From assembly GCA_963281155.1 (NCBI GenBank), contig CAUJLY010000006.1:11036001-11100000 (forward strand): a stretch of DNA of 64,000 bases, read 5' to 3'. The translations under genes were made by a program, and so were the position numbers. The notes beneath the pieces are model-generated. The model made no database searches. It saw nothing but the letters and a program-made list of their open reading frames with translations, and was not told the origin of the DNA. Source of the stretch: Rhabditophanes sp. KR3021 (Eukaryota; Nematoda; Chromadorea; Rhabditida; Alloionematidae). Shown piece after piece: positions 11,371-21,318 of the stretch (position 1 is the first letter of the stretch; every line of letters starts with the position of its first letter).

Positions 11371-11781
11371 TTAATACGAACCTAGGGACTTTTTGTATAA
11401 TCTTTCGAAATTTTTTAGCCTTGCTAAATTCGCAATAAGTCGATCTGCGGATATAGACTGAGAAATAATTTGATTTGAAGAGGGTTCTTTCAAAATGTGA
11501 TGCAATTTAGGAACACTAGCTAAACGGCATTGAATAGGACTGAAAAAACAAATTCGATTATTCTTTGTTTTTTCTTGATATAATACTTGTCCTTCATAAC
11601 TATAAAATGATTGTTTGATGTAATTGTCAAACTTCTCAATTGTTTTTTGATCAAAATTTTTATCACTTCTTTGTGTATGCATTGATCCATCTGGATGTAG
11701 AGGTCTGTTTATCATGCCAAATGGATATATTAGTGTTGTTGATACACAAAATATGAGGAATAATTGAAATAGTAAAAGCAT
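11371..11781 (-). CDS. allatostatin-C/somatostatin-like neuropeptide precursor
   Basis: A single-exon 136-aa precursor. Residues 1-17 are a clear signal peptide (LLLFQLFLIFCVST). Its core at residues 76-87 is R-ICFFSPIQC-RL: two Cys spaced by six residues with an aromatic pair and Pro-Ile, matching the CYFNPISC disulfide ring of allatostatin C. Single Arg residues flank the ring as possible processing sites, and the rest has no other cysteine pair. A disulfide-cyclised peptide hormone released from neurons or neuroendocrine cells is expected; its receptor would be a somatostatin/AST-C-type GPCR. A TTTATAG acceptor 10 nt upstream of the ATG may be a trans-splice or 5' UTR splice site. The long C-terminal extension after the peptide is unusual, since insect AST-C usually ends near the ring. 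Confidence 0.72.
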   Translation of the reverse strand: MLLLFQLFLIFCVSTTLIYPFGMINRPLHPDGSMHTQRSDKNFDQKTIEKFDNYIKQSFYSYEGQVLYQEKTKNNRICFFSPIQCRLASVPKLHHILKEPSSNQIISQSISADRLIANLARLKNFERLYKKSLGSY

Positions 11782-13049
11782 TCTTGTTTTTCCTATAAAT
11801 AAAATATCTTAAACAATGTAAAATCGCCAATTAATTATCCCAATACATGTAAAATAAAAACAAACCTAGAAGTGGCATAAATTTTGAGTGTAACAAAGGT
11901 ATTTATTTCAATCCTTTTATATTTATAATAAAGTAAGACATATTTCTTTTGGTAAATATTTAAAAGGAGATCCCATGTAATCTGCTCAAAGCTGTTTTTT
12001 AAATGTATAAACTATTATATTGCCATTCCACATTATTCCTTATTTCTCCCTTATATACAAATGGATATGAGTGATTATCATGATTATAAGAAGTAATCCA
12101 TGAACAAAATCGCTGATAAAATATTAAATGACGTTATTGGCATGTGGATTTGATAGACAATGTTATTTTATTTTGAAATGATTAAAATTCAATTTGTGCA
12201 AATTTATGATTTCTTGTCTAGCAAATTAGCTTTAAAGCCTGATGACAAGGCGTTTGTTGTACATAATATGCATACTTCATCAAAATTACTCTTCCAAATT
12301 GAAGCAAAGATGTTTTGGTAAAAATAAGATTCAAACACATATTTACAACTTTTTAAAATCCAAGCCACAGATATTTAATTGTATTTTATTAAAATATTTA
12401 AAAATTGTAGTTCACTGACGTAAGACATCCGTTTACAATTAATTGTTCTCAAGCTTTAAAAGATCTGAACTTATGTTATTAAACCTTTAAAATGATATCA
12501 GAAATATAAAAATATCCAGCTTTTGCGTAAATTGAACCTATTAATAGCATTCCAGTATGAAAAACTTTGGTTTATAGTATTACAAATGTTGAATTCTATA
12601 TTTATAAAATATTGAAAATATCTTATATTAATAAACACAAAATTTTGTGTATTTTATCTGATCATTCCAAAGCTAAATTTAATTTATGATTCCAACATAA
12701 GATTACGACTTGCAATTCTGTTTATAAAGATGCTGTTGAAAATATTATCATTTTATGATCCACGTAATTCTATTGGATTAAATGTATCATCCATGTTACG
12801 AAAATTTGTTTAGATGATATATTAATAGATTTGAGATTCAACTAACAACAATATTATGCTTATCATTTAGAATAAATTATGGAAAAAGTAAAATATATTC
12901 ATGAAAATTAATCAAAGACGTCAATTTGCATTGTTTTGGATAGTCGATAAACTTATTGTGATGAAAGTGCTTCTAATGGTAACAATTAATAACCTAACAT
13001 TCAAAATAAATAATTAGTGATACCATATTTTATTAATTTTTATGTTTTA
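11782..13049. other. long intergenic region
   Basis: AT-rich, about 1.2 kb, between the neuropeptide gene and an SL RNA gene. I see no coding frame or further RNA gene. Confidence 0.5.
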
Positions 13050-13143
13050 TTAGAGACCTTTTCAGGTCTCATTCCAAAATTTGCTAACAGAATTCATATA
13101 GAATCCTGAACGCATACTAACCTCAAACTGGGTTTTTTAAACC
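13050..13143 (-). ncRNA. spliced-leader (SL1-like) RNA gene, copy 1
   Basis: Read on the minus strand from 13143, the RNA begins GGTTTAAAAAACCC and the 22-nt leader ends AGTTTGAG at 13122, followed at once by a GT splice donor (GTTAGTATGCG). This matches the C. elegans SL1 layout: leader, donor, Sm site, terminal hairpin. The Sm-protein site AATTTTGG is at about 13082-13074. The hairpin is GAGACC (70-65 side) pairing with GGTCTC (58-53 side) around a 6-nt loop, and the RNA ends near 13050, about 94 nt in all. The product would be an SL snRNP that donates the leader to pre-mRNAs. The leader is identical in copy 2 at 19342-19435 while flanks differ. Confidence 0.9.
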
Positions 13144-13188
13144 GTCTCAGTAACATTTTGGCTGACTTTTATACACACATACATCGAA

Positions 13189-13212
13189 ATCGGAAGTAGA
13201 ACTTACGTTGAG
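13189..13212 (-). promoter_or_regulatory. SL RNA proximal sequence element (copy 1)
   Basis: On the minus strand this reads CTCAACG...CTTCCGAT and lies 46-69 nt upstream of the SL transcription start at 13143. The same block sits 46-70 nt upstream of the second SL gene. Position and conservation fit the SNAPc-bound PSE that drives nematode SL and snRNA genes. Confidence 0.7.
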
Positions 13213-14114
13213 TAATAATAAATGCATACAGACTTTGCAAAGAGTTGCGATATTAAAACAAATATATTTCCTATTATTAAATTCTTAAATTCCGTAAATA
13301 AGTCTTGAAAAGATGTATTCCGAATCTGGTACATTAATAAAATAACATAATATCAATACTCATTATGCATATTTTCTTAACATGAAATATAAGTAAAATC
13401 TTGTATTCAACATAATCACTAGTAAACATGATTTGTTCAGATTAACATCAAAAGCCATAATTTAATCTATGGCATTTTGTTAAAAGTTTATTTAAATTAA
13501 AATTGTAAAATGTTATAATTAATTTCTGGATCATTTGCAACATCATAAAAACAATTGTACCTTATACATGAGAACTTTTAGCAAATAAACAAAGTATACA
13601 TTCCTTCAAATACATATTTTATAAGCTTTGAGATTTTACAATAGAGATTTGTGAAAAGAGGAAAAGTTATTGTTGGATAACAACACTATATTTTGTTCAT
13701 CTCATGAAGTATGATTTGCTACTAAACTTATCCAACTGTGTAAATAAAAGTACTATATTTTGTCCATGTGAAAATTTATTTTCAAATCGCATTAAATTAT
13801 GATATTCAATATTTATGTATTGCTTAAACTTGATTATTTAGCCGTATTAATACAAATAAGAAAAAATATTGTACGGAATATTCTAGACTTTAAAATACAA
13901 AATATTCTAGACATTAAAAACAAAAAACTCGAGACTTTGAAATACAAAATTTTGCTTTAAATTCAAAACAATTTCCCTAATAAATATATTTACTATCTTT
14001 TACTTTCAATTGCTATAAATAATAAAAAAAAGGAAAACATTAAATAATATATTTATATGTAGATTACCTATTTGAAATTTTAACAAACTATTGTGGAACA
14101 GAATCAAAGTGAGA
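13213..14114. other. intergenic, nothing recognised
   Basis: AT-rich spacer. A short imperfect direct repeat around 13880-13945 (ATTCTAGAC..TTAAAA) is the only structure noticed. Confidence 0.45.
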
Positions 14115-15096
14115 ATGAGAGGTTAGTTTAGTTACGTATGTTTATAATTTTGATTTTAATTTAGTTATATTATTTTACTATGGGATTTTTTTTATATTTA
14201 ATTTTTTCTCAATAATTTTATATATCTTACTTTTGATTTTCCTGATAAAAAACTTGCGAACAAAGAATTCGAATATTGCAAAAGAGTTTTATTGCATGTT
14301 TGTTTTTAATGGTATTTGGGAAATCATTTACATATTGGAACAATACTTAACATACACATTTCCTTATTTAGGATTTATATTTCCTGACTTTTATTTGCGA
14401 TTTTTAAATTCAAATGAGTTGCCTGGAAAAATGGTAGCTGTAAATATATTTTTTGAGCTAACACTAGCTTTGTTTGCTATCAATGTATCATTCAACCGAT
14501 TCTCTTCAGTCAATTATCCTTTTCTTTACCAAAACTTATGGAATGGCTCAAAATTATGTTTATTAATAATATGGCCGTTCATGATTACAATACCTTGTCT
14601 CGTATATCTTTTCAAAATGAAAATACGATTTAAGTTAAATATCTCAGACGGATCTATAGAACAAGAATTTTTAAATTTTGAAGATATTTTAAACCCTTTC
14701 ATTTTAACGTTTTGCTTTCATTCAACTTCACTTGTAATAATAGGCCTATTGAACCTTTTCATTATACGAAAACTTAAAACAATTTCTGCGGCAAATGTTT
14801 CGAAAACAGAGATGATATTGGTTAAATTTTCAATTGTTAATTTTATTTTTATGTCATGTATTGTTTCAGCAGAAATCGTTGGTGCTGTTGCAATAAATTT
14901 AGATTTGAATACTCTTACTCAAATTGTTCTGAAAGTTTTCCTGGCATTTGAAAATATTGGTAGTTTCTTTAGTCCTTACACATTACTAATCCTTTCAAGT
15001 GATATAAGATCACAATTTCTGAACTTCATTCATTTCAAAAAGAAAGTGACGCCTCAAGTTTCATTTGTTGCACGAAGAAGTAATGTCGCAATGTGA
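14115..15096 (+). CDS. 7TM chemoreceptor (srg/srv-like)
   Basis: The main exon 14165-15096 encodes seven hydrophobic segments. TM1 continues upstream of the first available in-frame TTG, so the true start is likely a 7-nt exon ATGAGAG (14115-14121) joined across a 43-bp GTTAGT...TTTAG intron; that model gives 312 aa. The TM3 exit reads NVSFNRFSSVNYPFLYQNLW, which resembles the NRxSxxxxPxxxxxxW signature of srg/srv-type receptors. The tail starts SSDIRSQFLNF. A related, truncated locus lies at 18078-18797. Probable chemosensory GPCR. The family and the micro-exon start are both inferred. Confidence 0.75.
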
Positions 15097-15809
15097 TGTA
15101 AGGAATAGAGTAATCCAAGTCAATGGCCTGGTTAACTTTTAAAACTATGTTATGCAAAAGACGCTATTTCACACCTTTTGATATAATGTATTATTGTCAA
15201 TAATATATTTGTATTGAACGTTTGAAGAATACCACATTCTTGATTTCCTCATTGTTAGTAGTAACGTAAAATCAAATTGTCTTAAATGCTTAATACATTA
15301 AATAAGTTAGTTGAAACTGGTGCTACTTGAACAGCTATTGGTTTGACAAAAAGTGTACCGAAATGATGTTTTACAAACTTAATTCTCTGTACAAAAGTAT
15401 TTCCATTTGTTTTTCTATTAATAATAGAAATAAAATACTGTTTATTCCAGGATTTACGCTTAAATTTTATTGTTATTATACTTAGTTCATGTGTTTTTAC
15501 TTACTCGTTAATCGTACAATTATAGGTCCAAAATCATTTGTTAATTTAAATTGACTGCATTGTAACCACTATGCAACGAGTACAAGTTGATATTGTGGTA
15601 TAAGTGTAATTATTGTACCAGTATAAAACGAACATACATAATATTGGAGCTGTGTTTTTGACATTTGAAGAAATTTTAAAATAGATAATATGACTATTCA
15701 CAAAAAGATCAAACATAAATTTATTTATTTTATTACTCGTATCAGAAACACCGTACAATATAAATTACAACGAACATATAGTATACATACAATAAATGCT
15801 GTTTAGTAG
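15097..15809. other. intergenic, nothing recognised
   Basis: AT-rich spacer between a receptor gene and a LINE relic. I see no supported feature. Confidence 0.45.
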
Positions 15810-16690
15810 CTGGGGTAATGTGGAGGACATTAATCTATCTTTTGACATCTCTACAATTGTCTTGACACCAAACTTCTTCAACAACGTCCCCATCAATCTG
15901 TCTCTTGGTCGGCCACATTTTTTCTTGTTCTTGTTGGACCATAATAATGTTTGCCGTGGAACTTGTCTTTGTTAGAACCAACTTGGGCATTGAAATCACC
16001 AAGTAATATTGAAACATCCACATCCTTTGTCTTGACTCTACTAATAAATTCTATTAGTTCCTCATAGAAGTCGTCTTTAATGGCGTCATCTAAGCCTTGA
16101 TGCGGAGAATAGACTACACCAATAAACCACATTTTGTTGTCGATCTTGACCTTGGCATATCCCATTCTGACGTTCATTTCCCATTCCAATACCTCAATAT
16201 CCTTTTCAATAAGAAGCAGTCCCACACCAGCATGTCCGTTGTTTGATGCTCCATGAATTAAAGTGACATTTTTGGAGTAGTCAGTTTCGCATCTGGCTTT
16301 TGGCCTTCTAATTTCTCTCAGTCCCAAGATGTTTATTTCCATCTATAAACAGTCTTCTATCAGTTTCTCTTCCAGGCTACTTTTCATTGGACAGCAATTA
16401 TAAGTGCCAACTTTGATCTGTTTTGAATCGGCTGCAACTTCCTTTATTGTTTCCATGATCATAGTTCGATGATGAATCGATGCCCTATTTTTATCTGTTA
16501 AGATCCTTATAGAGTTGATTAGTGATTAGATTAATGTAAATAAATACTATTTATCAGCCAACCTAAGTTAGCACCTTCGGCGGTAAAGATGAGTACGCAC
16601 GCGTCATTAAGTAGTCCATTTGGCGATTAAATAAGTACTCCTTAGAGAGAGATAAAATAACCACCACTCGCTACCGAGCAAAAAGGAAGC
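15810..16690 (-). mobile_element. non-LTR retrotransposon (LINE, RTE-like) endonuclease relic
   Basis: Minus-strand frames encode the start of an apurinic-type endonuclease domain: VGTYNCCPMKSSLEEK, then after a stop at 16343-16345 EINILGLREIRRP, GHAGVGLLL, YSPHQGLDD and the diagnostic LLGDFNAQVG. These match the EEP domain at the N-terminus of LINE ORF2 proteins such as RTE-clade elements. A frame change near 15960 shifts the reading, and everything after about 15810, including reverse transcriptase, is absent. The GC-richer stretch up to about 16690 probably holds the element's 5' leader. Dead 3'-truncated copy. Confidence 0.82.
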
Positions 16691-16905
16691 TTATGTGATT
16701 ATAATTGTTAAGCATAAAATATAATTCTTTACAAATAAAATTTATTGATGTGCAAAAAATTGATAGAGTGTAACAAAAATCACGTGAAATAATTATAAAC
16801 ATCCTTCCCATTTTTGCACCAATACTTTATGTACATATAAAAGAGAGAAAATAAGCATATAACCATTGACAAGCAACATTATTTCGTTTTATTTTAAAAT
16901 CAATC

Positions 16906-17758
16906 ATGTCTACTTTAAACTATTTAGTAACTGGAGCTAGTCGTGGAATAGGCTATGAATTAGTTAAACAATTATCTGAAGCTACTAACGTTGATCATAT
17001 CATTGCTACTTGTAGAACTCCAGCTGAAGCTAAGGCTCTCAATGAATTAGCTCAAAAGCACAACAATATCGTCATCGTCAAACTTGACGTTACTAATGAT
17101 GATACCATTGCATCTGCTGTTAAAGAAGTTGGAGGAATTGTGAAAGAGAAAGGTTTACAAGTTTTGATTAACAATGCTGGGGTTTTTGATGTGGAAGGGG
17201 TTAAGTTCCTAGAAACTTCAAGAAAAGTTATGACCAACATTTTTGATACTAACTTCAACGGACCTGTTCTTGTTTTGGGAGTAAGTACAATTTTTCTAAT
17301 TAAATAAATTAACAACATATTTTAGGCTTTTAAAGAATTACTTAAGAAAGCAGCCTCAGAAAGCCACCCAGCAACTGTTTTAAATATTAGTTCTTTAGCA
17401 GGATCAACTGTTGAACTTGCAAAATGTATTCCTCTTTATGGCACTGATTTTCTTAATTTATCTTATGGTGCTAGCAAGGCCGCATTAAATCATTTTATCA
17501 AAATCTCTTCTCTCCTATTGAAAGATGATCATATTGCCATATTTGGTATGTGTCCGGTAAGTACTTAAAAGATGTATCCATTTAATTATGTTGTTATTAT
17601 TTATTAAGGGTTGGGTCAAAACTGACATGGGCACATCAGATGGTTTACTAACTCCAGAAGAAAGTATCTCATCAATTTTGGATACCTTAAACAACAAATT
17701 ACATTTTGATAGAACTGGAGATTTCATTGATAGAAATGGGGATATTATTTCATATTAA
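16906..17758 (+). CDS. short-chain dehydrogenase/reductase (C-factor/sniffer-like)
   Basis: Three exons, 16906-17280, 17326-17556 and 17609-17758, give 251 aa. The Rossmann cofactor motif TGASRGIG is at 9-16, NNAG at 89-92, the catalytic Ser in NISS at 147-148 and YGASK (Y172, K176) completes the active site. The size and the LDVTNDD segment are typical of NADP-dependent carbonyl-reductase-like SDRs related to C-factor/sniffer proteins, cytosolic enzymes that reduce small carbonyls. A TATAAAA-type element at about 16837-16843 precedes the ATG by about 65 bp. It appears functional; the substrate is unknown. Confidence 0.9.
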
Positions 17759-18077
17759 TTTGGAACTAACAATGTATGCTTATATTTACCTTCAAATAAA
17801 TCATTTCTTAATTGATATGTTCCTCGTTAGATAGCAATAACGCTACAAAGCGATGAAGTGTACACAATAGTGGTAAAAGCTTATTTACAACATATTTACC
17901 TATACTAGATGAATATCAATATAATTCACATAAATATGCTATATCTAAAAGAATATAGGAGATATCATTACATACAGAATGTTTAAGAATTGTTTTTAAA
18001 TTCAAAAACATCTCTATGAATATTTTATTATCACATGAAATGAACTTTACACATTTTGAATTAATATTCTTTTATAA
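17759..18077. other. intergenic, possible decayed receptor 5' end
   Basis: The missing TM1-TM2 coding sequence of the next locus should lie here, but I find no frame for it. Confidence 0.35.
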
Positions 18078-18797
18078 TTAAAACAACAGCACTTTCCCGG
18101 CAGATTTATAATTTTAACATCATCATTTTCCCTCATGTTTTTAAAAACTTGTTATTCATATTCTTTAAGATTGTCATTTAATCGGTTGTCATCTATTTAT
18201 TGGCCTATGTATTACCCAAAATTATGGAGTTCATGGAGGTTATTTTTGTTATTAGCTTGGCCATTTCCAATTACAACAGTTTATTTTATTCATTTTGTAC
18301 AATATCCAACGACTTTTGCATTGGATGATGAATATGGGGTAATGGTGGGATCGTACGCTGATCCTATACCAACTTTTCAATCTTGGTTTATTGTATTTTT
18401 ATCTCATATTTTAACATTAATTTTAGTTGCAATTTTGAACTTTTTATTGGTAAGAAAGTTAAAGAAAGTATCCATCGTTGAGTCTTTGGCAAGTCAAGTC
18501 TCAAAAACAGAAATAACTTTATCTAAATTTGCTCAAGTATACTTTGTAATAATTTTGATTTGTGTTCTGGATGAATTAATACTTTGTATTGCAAATGAAT
18601 TCGGTTGGATTGCCGCATACAAGTACGGTATGACTTTTTATATGGCTGTTGAATCTTTAATTATTTTCTTTCCACCATATACATTATTGATAATTTCAAG
18701 TGAAGTTAGAAAAAAGTTTTTTGTCTTCATTGGTCTGAGAAAGAATGATTTGATAGTTCCAAAAATAACTATTAGAGTTACTAAGACTGTGATTTAG
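18078..18797 (+). pseudogene. 7TM chemoreceptor (srg/srv-like), 5'-truncated
   Basis: An open frame from 18078 to the stop at 18795-18797 aligns with TM3-TM7 of the gene at 14115: LSFNRLSSIYWPMYYPKLW against NVSFNRFSSVNYPFLYQNLW, and IISSEVRKKF against ILSSDIRSQF. A preceding HFPGRF matches the LPGKM before TM3. TM1, TM2 and a convincing start codon are missing; the first in-frame ATG (18135) lies only about 17 residues before the NRLSS signature. It is probably a truncated receptor gene, although a distant 5' exon cannot be excluded. Confidence 0.65.
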
Positions 18798-18948
18798 AAG
18801 TAATTTTGTTACATACTATGGATTAATTAAGTATTGCTTAGAAATATTCAGTTCATAAATGCTTTCATGATTCGAAAGTGACTATAAATTAAATGGACAC
18901 TTATTAAAACAAAGATACGAAAAAGTAATTGCCAACAAATCACTATTG

Positions 18949-19248
18949 ATGGCAGTCTATTTACATCCACATTATTCATGCAGGTCATTTTGTACAGTAA
19001 CGGAATGGAAAAATACTAGCAATATTGTCGACTACTATATCCCACAAGTTGTGATTCAAATTGACCATGTTGAAGTACTCATTCCTACTGTTGATAGGTT
19101 TGGCTTCAATGCAGATGATTTAATTGTACCATTTTTGGATGACGAAGAAATAGCCTTTAAAAGTATTGAAGAATTAATTGCTGCATGTTGTTTAAGTAAA
19201 TGTACTGACTATGAAATTTCCATGTATACAAGAAAGTCCAGATTATGA
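18949..19248 (+). CDS. hypothetical small protein with insulin-A-chain-like end
   Basis: A 99-aa frame from ATG 18949. A TATAAAT element lies at about 18883-18889, some 60 bp upstream. There is no signal peptide in this frame. An acceptor-like TTCATGCAG at 18976-18984 leaves room for a different first exon. The C-terminal part, IAACCLSKCTDYEISMYT, follows the nematode insulin A-chain pattern CCxxxC[TS]xxxIxxY except that the final Cys is Thr. A B-chain cysteine pair with normal spacing is not visible. It may be a diverged insulin-like peptide, an unrelated small protein or a non-coding frame. Confidence 0.35.
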   Translation: MAVYLHPHYSCRSFCTVTEWKNTSNIVDYYIPQVVIQIDHVEVLIPTVDRFGFNADDLIVPFLDDEEIAFKSIEELIAACCLSKCTDYEISMYTRKSRL

Positions 19249-19341
19249 ATACCATAGCATTTTTTATTTGCAGTTATAATTTACAAATAAATTCATTTCA
19301 ACATTTATGACTTTTTATAACTATAAATCATCGCTTTTTTA

Positions 19342-19435
19342 TTAGAGACTTTTTCAAGTCTCATTCCAAAATTTGCTTACAGAAATCGTATAGAACTCTG
19401 AGCGCATACTAACCTCAAACTGGGTTTTTTAAACC
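19342..19435 (-). ncRNA. spliced-leader (SL1-like) RNA gene, copy 2
   Basis: Same architecture as copy 1. The 22-nt leader at 19435-19414 is identical, a GT donor follows at 19413, the Sm site AATTTTGG is at about 19373-19366, and the terminal hairpin has 7-bp arms at 19362-19356 and 19351-19345. In this copy the hairpin closes with AGTCTC/GAGACT instead of GGTCTC/GAGACC, a compensated G-C to A-T pair change that supports the fold. Sequence between leader and Sm site differs from copy 1 by several substitutions, so these are diverged paralogues with a fixed leader, as expected for functional SL genes. Confidence 0.9.
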
Positions 19436-19480
19436 GTCTTATTATATTTGCTGATGTCTTCTATAGGTACATGCATAATG

Positions 19481-19505
19481 ATCGGAAGCAGGATTTTTCG
19501 TTGAG
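19481..19505 (-). promoter_or_regulatory. SL RNA proximal sequence element (copy 2)
   Basis: On the minus strand this reads CTCAACG...CTTCCGAT, 46-70 nt before the leader start at 19435, the same position as in copy 1 although the bases around it have diverged. Presumed SNAPc-type PSE. Confidence 0.7.
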
Positions 19506-19660
19506 CATTAATGTTTTAAATATTTACTACACAGACAAATGTTTTTTGGACTACCAATATATTTTATATTTCAATAATTTATTTAAGGTATAAATAAATA
19601 AAATTAACGCACTTCCTTTCGTCGTAATTATTTGTATAGTTGTTTGTATATTTAGGGACT

Positions 19661-20681
19661 TCATTGAAGATGAGTTATACTTGTTGTTTTCTTTTTGAAA
19701 AATAAACTTGACATATACATATATCTTTGTTTTAAGATAGAACGTGATTTTGAAAGAAATGTCAAAAATATAATGCTGTTTAGAATTGGAACAAAACTTG
19801 AAAGTATTACGACCCAACTGCCTAATGTCTTAATTTCCATTCGTAATATTAATCCTATTATCAATATCACTAAAAAAGCTTTAAAATATTTAATTTGTAA
19901 TTTACATGATGGGAATAAATTGAGCAAAAGCTGGTGTAAGTGCTTGAAGACATAAGATTTTGAAAAATTCCTTATTAAGTTTCAATGTTTCTTTACTCAA
20001 TTTAAATTCATTGTTAGTTATAAATTTCCTGTATTTCATTAATGTTATAATTATTGCGATAACAGGAAGAAGTAAAAAAACAAATCCAGGTACTAAGAAA
20101 GAAACCATTTTTAGATCCACAACCATTGATACATTCTTACTTTTTGACGTAATACCATCATTTATTGTGCCAGCCATTAAACTTGTGTGGTATACAATTT
20201 GAGGATCAATATTTTTATCAAATCCAAAAAAACATAATGGTATAGTACATGCTGCTATTGTAATTATTGAAATAATATACATAAAAACTAAATGCTTTAA
20301 TTTTATTTCACTCCGAGTAACAAATGCATATCTGACAAAACTGGTGATAGCTACTATTGGAAAGTTCAAACAAAAGATTATGCAAAAGATCCAAATTGCA
20401 AAACAGTAGCTAAAAAATGTTGTTGGCACATAATCTAAATAGTTCAATCGATAGGATAGGTAATTTATGTCTTCTGTTATTATAAAAATTTCAAGACGAA
20501 GGAATAAATTGGCTATTGAAAAAACTAAGTCTAGCACAAATTGGCAAAATGTCGACAACATTCCAATATTTTGTTTCCCATATACTTCAAAATGTTTGTA
20601 GAGAGATAGAACCATCAAATTTGTAAACAAGGACATGAAGAAAGTTGTAATATTTAGAATAGTATAAAAATCCCAGAACAT
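19661..20681 (-). CDS. 7TM chemoreceptor, last exon out of frame
   Basis: The exon from 20681 encodes TM1-TM6 (MFWDFYTILN to AFAQFIPIM) and runs into a stop just after a GTAAAT donor at 19886. A TTTTTTAG acceptor follows after about 37 bp, then a frame encoding TM7 (VILIIGLILRMEIK, FVPILNSIIF) and a basic tail to a stop at 19663-19661. Joining the obvious GT-AG sites puts the TM7 exon one base out of frame and ends translation soon after; no other AG in the gap restores it. Either there is an unusual splice site or the locus is a recent pseudogene. Family unassigned (possibly str-superfamily). Confidence 0.55.
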
Positions 20682-20991
20682 TTTAAATAAATATGTAATG
20701 AATGAAAACTGTAGACGTTTGAATTTTTTTTAAATGATATTCAATAAATATTGGAAATATTAGACTTTTGTACTTTTTAAAATTAGATTAATTTTAAGGA
20801 TTAGTCGTCAAAAAAATCAATTTTCCGTAAAACATTATTATAAATCATATGGAAATTATTTAAAAAGCATCCTGTAGTATAAACAATCGTCTGAGCTAAG
20901 GAAGCGGAAGTGTGTAACTGATTACGTCAGTCGCATCTATTTACTCCATGCTCACAATAAATAAAGCAAATACTATTCAACTTCCTTAAGC
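20682..20991. other. intergenic, nothing recognised
   Basis: AT-rich spacer. A CRE-like TTACGTCAG occurs at about 20922-20930, just upstream of a doubtful small frame. Confidence 0.35.
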
Positions 20992-21318
20992 ATGGTGAAT
21001 AATCAATTATTGGTTAATACCTGCATTGAAAGAGATGATGCCCGGCTGTTACTGATGTTATTAGATGCTCATTTCCAATCCTATTTTGATCATGCATTCC
21101 AAAAACAACTCCTAATCAGAAACTATCGGACGACACATTGTTTTCTCTTCGTTCCATTGCCTCTACGATCGAAAGATTTGACTCAATATCTAAAAAATAG
21201 GGGGCGCAACAAAGAATATTTGTATATAATGTTGAAAAATGGACGATGCTGGGTCAAATATAAAAAAATAAAAATCTGTTTATGTCATTCTCATTCATCT
21301 TTGATTTTCTTCGAATGA
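20992..21318 (+). CDS. hypothetical small protein, unrecognised
   Basis: A 108-codon frame from a genuine ATG with a first half of gene-like composition (IERDDARLLLMLLDAHFQSY). The second half is basic and less convincing. There is no signal peptide, membrane segment or known motif. It may continue through unrecognised introns: a plausible terminal exon (LRSEDLTELL..., acceptor near 21690, stop near 21749) lies downstream and weakly echoes LRSKDLTQYL in this frame. Low confidence. Confidence 0.25.
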   Translation: MVNNQLLVNTCIERDDARLLLMLLDAHFQSYFDHAFQKQLLIRNYRTTHCFLFVPLPLRSKDLTQYLKNRGRNKEYLYIMLKNGRCWVKYKKIKICLCHSHSSLIFFE

